From the NCBI RefSeq assembly GCF_030247195.1, contig NC_080671.1:183065725-183129724 (forward strand): 64,000 bases of DNA, written 5' to 3'. This document shows, piece after piece, positions 23,935 to 32,924 of the stretch. Both the position numbers and the translations under genes were made by a program. The stretch comes from Topomyia yanbarensis. Lineage: Eukaryota > Arthropoda > Insecta > Diptera > Culicidae. How positions within the stretch are numbered: position 1 is the stretch's first letter; each line of letters begins with the position of its first letter. The notes below the pieces were generated by a model. The model made no database searches. It was not told the DNA's origin and saw only the letters and a list, made by a program, of their open reading frames with translations.

Positions 23935-25197
23935 CACGAAAAAAACCAGTCATACATTCATGAACAAAAGGTCACGATTTCGTGAACTGAACATTTTACG
24001 AAAACCGTGACCAAGTTCCTGAAATTATGAATAATAAACCTCGAATTCATGAAACTATTTGTGTTTTCAAAAAACTAGTTCGCCCCGAATATATACATGG
24101 CGTTACATTATAATGTTTGGTTAGAGTACTGTTGTTATTCCCTGGACATGTTTAGTTTTTGTTGTCATTCTAGTTAAAGATTTGGGTCAAATGATGTTCT
24201 TGATTTCAAGAGCTTATTCGCGTATCTAGTGATTTCTCACGTTATTGTGCTATCTTATTTATGGGTTTACTATCGCATTTTTCTGTTAGACTAGCGGGTT
24301 TAAAATTCATGATTTCAGGATCTTAGTCGCAATTTTTGTAATTTCTATTCACGTTATCGTAATATTTTAGTTATGAGTAGAGTGATTCATGTTCGTGATT
24401 GAAGGATCAAGTCAGATATCCGCAGTTTTACCATGGTATTCGTCAATTCTCTTCGCCTAATTGTGATCTATTACTTTTTGGTTACTATCGGGTTTTCTTT
24501 TCGGAATATGAACTGGATCACAAAAATATGACTGATTCGCGATATCTTGTTCTATGAACTATATCACGCACACTATTTGGGATTCACAGTGTAGTTTTCG
24601 TTTTTACATCCAGACATCACCATTAACCTTATCAAACGAATAACGATGTTCTAGGTCCTAATAGTTTTTTATATCTAATGCTCGTGTCGATTACTATGGT
24701 AGCGATATCTTCTCAATATCACCAGCACGCAAAATAGATTGTATATCATGTACTAGCCATCAGGAACCAGTTCACGAATACATGAATAATATTTAATAAT
24801 TTCGCGAACTATTTCACAACAATGAGGGTGAGTTGTGACTTATACTAGATATCATGAACCAGTTCACGAATACATGAATTATATTTCATGATTTTGTGAA
24901 CTAATTCACGAGCACGGATATTGGATCGTGCCTAATATATTAGAGACCATGAATTGGTTCACGAGAATTGAATGGATTCATGAGTAAAATTTTGAATTTC
25001 ACGAAATAGTTCACGAGAACATATACAGAATATTTTTAATTGTGAAAATCGTAGACTTGGCGGAAAATGAAGGGAAATTGAACATAATTATAGAACACAT
25101 GATTTTTGTTCATGGTCCTGTTTTCATAACGTAAAAACGTGATTGTTCCAGGATTTATGGCATTTTATTCATGATTTTGGAAACGATTTTTTCCGTG
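23935..25197. mobile_element. TA-target element with CACGAAAAAA termini
   Basis: A 1263-bp element flanked by TA at 23933-23934 and 25198-25199. Ends are CACGAAAAAAACCAG and, as reverse complement, CACGGAAAAAATCG, followed inside by ATTCATGAACAAAA and AATCATGAATAAAA. The related repeat at about 38021-38050 preserves the empty site (AATCGTAGTC as reverse complement), which confirms TA duplication. The right half contains three or more diverged units built on GAACCAGTTCACGAATACAT and its complement. No transposase is visible. Confidence 0.85.
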
Positions 25198-25210
25198 TAG
25201 TTTGGATTAA

Positions 25211-25729
25211 CCCATTATATCCTAGCGTATGAAATTTCATACGCAGAACTATCCATCGTTTAACGCGTATTTACTGCAGAATTTTGCCATATAACTGCTT
25301 TATTATTGCACTAATGGGATAATTGCACCTCATATTTCATTGTGAAACAAGACAACCGCCATTTTTTATAATTTTGTTTACATTTTTGAACCGTACATAG
25401 TTGGGGCAAATGGCGGCATGAAAAGTAAGCAATACATTTAATTGAATTTTATTGTTGGAATTCGTGCTAATAGTTCCATTATGTGACAAAACGTTCCTAC
25501 AGGTGTAAAAGAAATGTTGTCTATCAGAAAATCCGAAGAAATATGTCAAACAAATTAAAATTTGTTGTTTTATTTAAGCGTACGAAATTTTTTGCACGAG
25601 ATATTTTTATTCTCAAAACCATTTTAAGCGGTGATTTTATTTTTCCCATAATCTTTGATACATTTTTTGGTGGAATTGAAGATACCACTGCATTTGGCTC
25701 ACTTTTTGAAACCCCTGGGTTATAATGGG
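25211..25729. mobile_element. piggyBac-like MITE (TTAA target)
   Basis: A 519-bp element flanked by TTAA at 25207-25210 and 25730-25733, with ends CCCATTATATCC and, as reverse complement, CCCATTATAACC. A 20-bp palindrome (25225-25244, centred on GAAATTTC) sits just inside the left end, similar to piggyBac subterminal repeats. It lies 11 bases from the TA-target element, and both are absent from the homologous repeat at 38.0 kb. No transposase. Internal open frames have no domain. Confidence 0.87.
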
Positions 25730-26203
25730 TTAATAAGAAAGGCACAATTGCACCGCTAGGTGCTTTAAAACAGGTTTTTTACTGTAACTTTTTTATTTGA
25801 TTTTTACAGTTTTTCGATGTTGTAGAAAGTTTTAGATGCTTTCAAAACACACCTTTTTGCAGAATAGACCAACTCCTATCTCTTCATTTTTAGGATTTTT
25901 TGGTTATTTTGGGCTAACTGTAAGGGGCAACAGTTTGTAGAGTAGCAGGTAGTAGCAGCTAAATTTATAAAGAGTCCTGGGAATCGTCTTCTTCGTCATT
26001 GCATGAACAAGGTATTAATACAACCGAGTATTCTAAGTGGGCCCACCCCCTAAACGCCTAATAAATAAATTTTTCCCGTTTCATCTCAAACGTTTTTCAA
26101 AGTTCTGAAACAAATCACTGAATCGAGCAAAAGAGTCGATTCCGTTTAGTGAGTGAATCCAACACGAGTCACTCTCCAAACTGAATCGTTTTGCCCATCT
26201 CTA

Positions 26204-26211
26204 AAAGCAAC
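26204..26211. repeat. Right 8-bp target-site duplication of the large hAT block
   Basis: AAAGCAAC, identical to 18527-18534. Confidence 0.9.
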
Positions 26212-27602
26212 AGGCTCTTGTTCGATGCTAGATTTTTGGTCTTCAGCCAAAGAAGACCACAACCGATAGCCAAAACGTCGGGTAGTAAAAATCAGCCGTT
26301 CTAATTTAACAAAAAGCATAAATCGAATAATCATCGGCCATCCCCAATTCAAACGAGACTTTTCAGTTAATACAGTTAATGAATCTGTTTTCTACTGACA
26401 ATCAAGCCAGTTTGACTGAAGAGCTATTGTTAATAGGATTTTTACTTGTACTTTTGCCAAAAAATACTATCCGAGAGCTTTCATTGAACCTATACCTAAA
26501 TCAGAATGATTGAGTACCATGGCTCTAATTTTCATAACTTTCCCTACGTAGTAATCTCTATCTAATTGAATGTTGTTAAAATGTAAAGAAAAAACTTAAA
26601 TTTAAACTTTTGAATATTTGATCCGAGGTGATCAAAAATGATCAACCCACTTAAGAAACTTGCACATTTTCAAGTGTTATTAGCTTACAACACGAAATTT
26701 ACTTGTTGTCTGCATTGCGGTTTACGCATCCGCCGGTCTATGATTATGTGAGTCTATAGTAGAGACCCCTTCAATTCAACTGCCATTTTCAATTAAAAAT
26801 CAATTTAAAAGCGAATCAGCAGAAGTGCGGTGTTCCAGACCGCTGCCTCTCGGCCCTGTTCTACGTTCTCAAGACGCTCTACCTAAGCGTAGAATGCGAA
26901 CTTCCTCCCGGGGGCCCGAGGAAGCTAGAGTGTGTAACGAATCTACCACTTTTTGTTTCAAACGTGTTTCCTTTCTATTGTCGATTAGTCTCAGGTTAAA
27001 TCGCAAGGCCAGCCCAGAAGTTGAAACCGGACAGACATTTCTCGCGACTAGCGACAACAGAGGGATGGATAAGTCGTTGACATTTGCACAAAAAAGGCCC
27101 TGAAACGCCTACCACGGACATCGCTGTGCACGCACGGTCCCATTGGGTCTTTCTAATTTGTTGATTGACCGTATTGTCAATGACACCATCACGAGCGGGT
27201 GCTGCTTTGCGGCTACTCGCGTGGGGGGTCATCGCGTTTTGCGAGCCGATTCCTGTTTGCAAAGAGAGTGACTCACTTGTGGATTTAAATTTATAGGTTG
27301 GAAGAATCGAATCGGCTAGAGATGCTAGTCACAATACTGGGCGTTGTTTGCTGAAAGCAAAACAAGCAAAACGCTTAAATGTATTACAGTTAAATTCAAG
27401 TTTTTGTGTTTGTTCGCCACAGGGCCGGCGAAACACTTTTTCCCCAAGTGGGTAGTAAGATTCGGAGTGATTTCTTTTCGTAGTGACGAAAGTTCAGACA
27501 TGGTGTATGTAAATGAAAATGAAAATTTTCGGATAATACCTGGTGGCCATAATACTCCATGGTCATGGTTCACCTCTATTATATGGTATTTTAATAGTGT
27601 TT
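26212..27602. other. Lower-repeat island plus an 80-bp dispersed repeat
   Basis: At 26505-26590 the sequence TGAGTACCATGGCTCTAATT, then TTCATAACTTTCCCTACG and TAATTGAATG, matches the reverse complement of about 56663-56745 at nearly 90 percent. The GC-rich part 26820-27260 has no transposon signature and several short domain-less frames. No gene is supported. Confidence 0.45.
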
Positions 27603-28509
27603 CACGGAAAACCGATTCATCACAATTTCAACTAAAAAATTAGTTGAGTTTTTGGTTTCGTCTAGTTAATATTTGGGCGAACTAAATTTTTGTTGCAAAC
27701 AATAATCCAACGTTGTTGGTTTGATGCTGTCAGTTTCAGTCTGGACACGAACGTTTCATCCTAGCACAAAACTTAAAAAACTAAAACACAAAACTTGAAA
27801 AGCTACATGAGCTAAAGCTTGAAACGCTTGTCTCAGCTTCTAACGCTTGTTTTAGTCCAGACACAATTGCATATGCCGTTACACTACCTTTTCAGCCAAG
27901 ACACAAACGACTAGAATTCAACTAATCTCATTGTTGAATTAAACTGCTTCATCGTAAAATACAACATAGGATATTTCAAACGTTTTGTTTCACCGACCGA
28001 CGGATGAAAGGTATGGAATTAAATTGTTGAAAAATTCCGTATGTCAGTAATTCACACGTAAATATAATACAGAGTTATGTTTCTCATAATGTTATCTTGT
28101 TATAAACTGCAATCTTAAATGAGACGAAATAGCCAAAGGTATTTAAGGATTGTTGGAAATTGATTGATTTGAATTTTAGAATAAAGGTATATTTTTTTTC
28201 AATTTAGTCACAAACACTATCCAGCACTACAAAAAAAACTTCATACTTATTCCACATCTAGTTTGGAATCTCAAACGATGAAAAATAATTATCATATTAC
28301 ATATTACATTGGTTAATAATTGAAATGTTACTATATAATCGACTAAATCCGAAATAGAATGATTTTGACAATTTTCGACAATACTTTAAATTTTCAGTGC
28401 ACATGTATTGAAAAAAATGTCAATAAAAATCATGGCTTTATTGAAATGTTTTTAAAGAAAAACTAGGTAAAACCAAAATGAGGTCAGTTGAATTTCTGTT
28501 TTTTTTGTG
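27603..28509. mobile_element. Possible TA-target element with CAC..AAAA ends
   Basis: The left end CACGGAAAACCG and the reverse complement of the right end CACAAAAAAAACAG are similar. Both are followed by A(A/T)TTCAACT about 15-30 bases in. A TA lies on the right (28510-28511), but the left flank is TT. It fits the family at 2751, 23935 and 48917 but is more decayed. Confidence 0.4.
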
Positions 28510-28849
28510 TACTGGTTCAGGTAGTTGCGTCCAGGATAAAACAAGCTTTCCAAGCTGAGACAACTACCTACGTGCTTAACCGTTATGCCCAGCGTGTATG
28601 AACATAGTTGCTGTCGCTACCTTGATGTATTTCAGTAAGGTGTGCATCTTAGCTACTTGCTGTCATTTCGTATGATGTGCGTCTTGAATCAAAATCAATA
28701 ATAATTTTCAATAACTATTATTTGAGAATCTCTCAAAATTAAGAGAAAATTTAGTTACGTTATTCATTTTTCTGTTGAAATCAACTAATTAGGAAAACAA
28801 AAATTTGTTTTGTTATTTTCTTCATCGAATGGCTTTCAGTGAATTGTAA

Positions 28850-29023
28850 TGGAATCAACCCATGAAAACACCATCGCTGGATCCCATATAAAAACCGTAT
28901 TTTGGTATATCTATGGGCAATCGAGACGATTTTATGGTGTTTTGAAGGTTGTAAAATTTGTAACGGATTCGTGGTCTTTTTAAAGGGTTGTATGGTATTT
29001 GAGCCCATGAGAATTGGCTCGGG
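28850..29023. mobile_element. CCCGAGC-type MITE, copy 2, left-truncated
   Basis: Aligns with the right two thirds of the MITE at 4669-4920 (CAACCCATGAAAA, TTTTATGGTGT, GAGCCCATGAGAATTGGCTC) and ends GGCTCGGG followed by TA at 29024-29025. The left inverted end is missing. Confidence 0.75.
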
Positions 29024-29029
29024 TAGCGC

Positions 29030-29760
29030 GTCCGGTTCGCTGGAGCTCCGGCGCTACTGGTGGTGCTTCTTCGCGGTCTGCTCAGTCAAGTTCCCGGCGA
29101 TGAATCTGGTTGTACGCTGGAGGAGAGTTCACTGGCGAAAGAAGTTCTTCCGAAACCGATTTTTCTTTGGTTTCAGTACCAAAACTTCTTGAGCCCTTTG
29201 GCTCCGTGTCCGGTGCCATTTAGCATCGCAACATCTTTGAGCTCTTTAGTTTCCCTTCTTGTGTCATTTAGCCATTAAGCTCCCCGACTTGTTCGTGAAC
29301 TTCTCGGTCTAGTCCCCGATGATGGATCTCACCTACTTCGGCTGAGAGTTGCCCAGTAAGAGAAGTTCTCCCGAAACCGAGCCAATCAGCTAGCTGCAGA
29401 GGTCAGTTCGGCGATTCCGATGAAGCAGTGCGTCAGGTTCACTGCTGCTCCGATGGCACGCGACTAGTGGTGTCTCGTCGCGGTCTACTCAGTTTAGTCC
29501 CCAGCGATGAATCTAGCTTACACAGACGGAAAGTACCCTAGCGAAAGAAGTTCTCCCAATACCGATTCTTCTTTTGGTTTTCGCTATATTTCTATCAAAA
29601 TAACCCGTGGACCCTTTTTTATTTGGTTTGTCTGGTGATTCCAGATGAAATGTAGCGCCCGGTTCACTGGCATTTCGATGACTCATACTCGGTGCTCTGT
29701 TGCAGTCTAGTTTATTTCTGCGGAGAGTTCCCTGGCGGTGATTGCTCTCCCGAAACCGTT
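29030..29760 (-). repeat. Four tandem units of about 180-225 bp next to R1 copy 2
   Basis: The motif GAGAGTTCCCTGGCGAAAGA, then AGTTCTCCCGAAACCGAT, recurs at about 29121, 29344, 29526 and 29721, each unit also carrying CGGTCTACTCAGT and CCCGGCGATGAATCT-like blocks. The last unit merges with the 3' untranslated end of the minus-strand R1 copy, whose sister at 12460 has the same CTCTCCCGAAACCGTTGCTC motif once. The array is therefore most likely an R1 3' UTR tandem repeat. Confidence 0.7.
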
Positions 29761-31880
29761 GCTCGACGTTCATCACGCCGTTTCCGCCGTAAGACAGTCA
29801 TGATCTACATCATAACTGTATTTACTGTGATCCATGTCTTTACACCGCTTGACATTCTGAAGGCTACTTTATCCAGGATGATGTCCGGCACTCCCGTTTT
29901 AAGTAGCTTCCTGCACGACGCTTCAAACATCATACATTCGAAGACCACATGCTCCGGTGTCTCCTCGAAGTTTTCACACTCCTGGCACAATGGTTATGTT
30001 GCGTATCAAAACCGATGAAGATACATCCTGAAGCAGCCGTGGTCCGGCAGGAGCTGTTGCAGGTAGAAGGTCATTTCTCCGTGCTTGCTATTGACCCACG
30101 TTGATAGGTTTAGGATGAGCTGGTAGATCCCCTTTCCTTTCTTCGTATTGTTCCATTCCTGCTGCCACGTCACCATCGAATCGATTCTCATCGTCTTCCT
30201 CACGTTTCTTGCGTTTCATTGATTGTAGCACTCCTCCGCCAGGGTGATGCAAATGGGGATCATCTCAGCGATAACGCATACTGCCTGCGAAGATATTATT
30301 CTGTCCGCAATCGAACGACCTCCAGCTGAAACGTCCTGTTCAGATTTTCGAGGTTCCGCTTGATTTTCAGCGCCGCTCCCCAGGTTTGAACTCCATATCG
30401 CAGTATCGATAACGAAACACTAGATAACATACCAATTTTTCAACGTGGTTGTTAAAGCACCACTGGTCGTCGATTATCACTCCAAATTACTTCAGTGCAC
30501 GCTTCGATGCAATCACGTGCCCTTCGACGGTGATCTGTATCCGCTGAACCGCTTCGCAGCTGCTGACCAACAACACATCCGGTGTTGCAGTTTGATCCCG
30601 TTAATCTAGCTCTCTATTGCGTCTATTGTCTCCGTCACATCCACTTATTCAAGTGTCTCACTCATCACCGTTAGTAACCCGTCGTCCGAGAAACGCACGA
30701 TTTTTTCTTTCCCGGACAGCCGCAATGTTAGTACCCCATCGTACATCCTGTTCCAAAGAGTTGGCCCGAGAATGGAGCCCTGAGGAACGCAAGCTGCGAT
30801 TCGGATTGACTTGAGCCCTTCGTTCGTCTCCTACAGCAGTACTCTACTCTGGAAGTAGCTCTTCAGGATTTGGTTCATTCTTCTGTGCAGCGCTGCGGCA
30901 TCGGCCTTTACGAAGCTGTATGGCCCGGTGACTTACTTGACTTTGGTAGCAACACCAGCTTCTGTACCTTCCACATTTCGGGGAAATTTACACCATCTAA
31001 ACACTTCTGCAATAGCATCCTGAATGTGTCCGAATATTCCAGGATCACAGTTTTCAGCGCCACGTTTGGTATTCCATCCGGACCGAGCGCTTTCTTTGAT
31101 TTTAGTCGCATTGACGCTTCCTTGAACTCGTCGTTAGTCGCTTGTCACTCGGCTGTGGTTGCTCCTTCTTATTCACTGTACGGTGCCGGTGACCAGGTAG
31201 TTGAATCGTGCTTCGGGGACCCTCAACGATTATTTTTAGCATACCCGGGCAAATTTCAGCTGATGTCGACGGGCCCTCATCTTCGTCATGACGACTCAGT
31301 ACGCGTTCCCCAGGGATTGGCGTCTATTTCTTAGCACAGCTACTTATGGCGTTCCTAGTTTCTTGAAATGTCGCTTGCGCTCCTCTCTCTCACTCTCCGA
31401 TCTTGTTTTCTGAGCTCGCCTTCTGTCTCTAAGACAAGCACCGTGTAGCGTACTAAGCTACTCATTTAATAAGTAAGCTGCACGCCGTCTAAGGCATGGC
31501 TTCAGTTTTCATGGCATTGTAATGTCACAAGCCGTCACAATCCTTCTTGTCAGATCAGCCTTCTGCTGTTCGCCGAAGTGACTCAACGAAGAGGTTTTTG
31601 TTAAAAACTTTTGTCTTCCACTTTAGCTTGCCGGTCGTCCTTCTCCGGTAGCGAATCGCCTGGTGGTCGCTATGGGGATACTTCTCGCACACTCTCCAGT
31701 CCATGTTCGCCGTCAGTCTAGGGCTACATAATGTGGCGGAATTTCTCTCGGTACCGATGTCCGTGAACTAATAAGCTTCCAGTTTTGTATCGATACCAGC
31801 AGCCATTTAGCTCACAGCTTCGCCGCGATCTGCTCGTTGTAGTCCTCGGCGGTAGACCTAGCCTCCACAACGAAGCTACC
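29690..31880 (-). pseudogene. R1-clade non-LTR retrotransposon, copy 2
   Basis: A minus-strand LINE parallel to the copy at 12455-14837 and clearly of the same family. Reading from 31880: a linker with EDYNEQIAAKL, then RT fingers in a clean stretch at 30908-31111 (ALGPDGIPNVALK, MLLQKCLDGVNFPEMWKVQK, LVLLP). A decayed GVPQ..ILG block follows near 30740. The C-terminal region at 30006-30203 (MVTWQQEWNNTKKGKGIYQL, WVNSKHGEM, GCFRMYLHRF) leads to the zinc-knuckle-like CQECENFEETPEHVVFEC at 29805-29990. Frameshifts and stops separate the blocks, so it is not active. Its 3' side runs into the 200-bp tandem units at 29030-29760. Comparing the two copies would let one reconstruct relative ages. Confidence 0.88.
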
Positions 31881-32514
31881 GGTAGGTGTTAAGGGTCACT
31901 ACAAGGAAATATTCTCACAAGATATCTCTTATGAAAATTTGAGAATTACATTTAAAATATTAGGCATATTTTTGTTGAACATGTTCAATTTTTTCAAAAT
32001 TCTTCAAAATATTTCGGAGGAGGGGTTACTTTTTGTAGATTGTAATCTTCTGGCCACTGGTCCATTTTCATAGCTTTGACACCTCTTTTCAAAAAATCTT
32101 AAATTTTCTTCCATATCACCATTGCGCATCAATGATGATAGCAGCAATACGGGTGTTACGTTGGTCGATTTGTAACAGATTCCCTTCTTACCATGCTCAC
32201 TTCTTGTAATAACGGAATAATTATTTGAGTCTGAAATGTACTCCAAAATCAGTTTCAATTTGCTGGGATTCATTCCTGCGAGGATATTTAAGTATTCTTA
32301 CACTTCACAATATGGCGGCTAACAGCGGCACGCTTCACTTTTCGGTCAAGTCTTTTTATAGAATTTCCGCTATTTCACAAAATATAACTAAAAAATATAA
32401 GAAATATAACTTTAATCAAAATTTTAAGCCCGCTTCGCAATCTAGAATAACATTTACTCAAGCTATGTCTTGGTGCGTACCTAATATGAATCACCGCAAA
32501 GTGTACATACAGGG
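31881..32514. other. Noncoding stretch, no feature seen
   Basis: Short open frames on both strands without domain or repeat homology that I can recognise. Confidence 0.3.
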
Positions 32515-32516
32515 TA

Positions 32517-32922
32517 CCCGAGCAGAGTCTGACAACAAATTGAAAACTAAACTCGATGTTGTGATGTTCGGCAAATGATTACTCAGGTCGTTTTAACGGT
32601 TAAAAGATCAAAATGGAGAGCAACAAAATTGTCCTATGACATCAAACAGAAAACTGATTCTGCTATTAGTAACAGTAAATTGAAAGCTCATTGAGATGTT
32701 GAAAAAAATTTTGATAACAAACTATGTATTCAGTTTGATGTTTCACCAAAGAAATATAAACATAGAAAATTCTTCTAAGAAACAAGGATAACAAAAGGGG
32801 ATCAAAATTTGATATCATATTTAAAAAATCTAAAACTGATAGCAAAATAAGATTTCAATTCGATGCTATTATCAAAATATGATTTCTACTTGTTGTAATT
32901 TTGATGTTCGACTTTGCTCGGG
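32517..32922. mobile_element. CCCGAGC-type MITE, long variant
   Basis: A 406-bp element with inverted ends CCCGAGCAGAGTC and, as reverse complement, CCCGAGCAAAGTCG. TA duplications lie at 32515-32516 and 32923-32924. The ends match those of the MITEs at 4669 and 28850, but the interior is unrelated (AT-rich, with repeated TTTGATA and AACAAAT motifs), so the family mobilises different cargo with the same ends. No protein coding. Confidence 0.82.
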
Positions 32923-32924
32923 TA

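Larger units (their letters stand above)
23505..25770 (+). repeat. CCTTTCTCCTATAGAAAGG dispersed repeat, copy B, interrupted twice
   Basis: Starts with CCTTTCTCCTATAGAAAGG at about 23513 and ends near AAAGGCACAATTGCACCGC and TTTAAAACAGG at about 25740-25770. Its middle aligns with the reverse complement of 37980-38345, which lacks the two insertions at 23935-25197 and 25211-25729. It also contains the GGCGGATCC-type repeat inverted at about 23705-23825. Confidence 0.75.
18535..26203. mobile_element. hAT-bounded block, 7669 bp, containing nested insertions
   Basis: The left end TAGAGATGGGCGAATGAATC and the reverse complement of the right end TAGAGATGGGCAAAACGATTC pair over the first eleven bases and partly beyond. 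The flanking octamers AAAGCAAC are identical, which is the standard hAT integration signature. No transposase gene remains visible. Much of the length comes from later insertions and dispersed repeats: a CCTTTCTCCTATAGAAAGG repeat, hAT elements at 20121-22676 and 20419-22310, a TA-target element at 23935-25197 and a TTAA-target element at 25211-25729. The original element was therefore considerably shorter. The outer edges carry GAATCG/GAATCA subterminal motifs. Confidence 0.88.

Noticed and set aside
32004..32273. Minus-strand 89-codon frame
   Set aside because: No domain, no homologous feel, no splice context; treated as chance.
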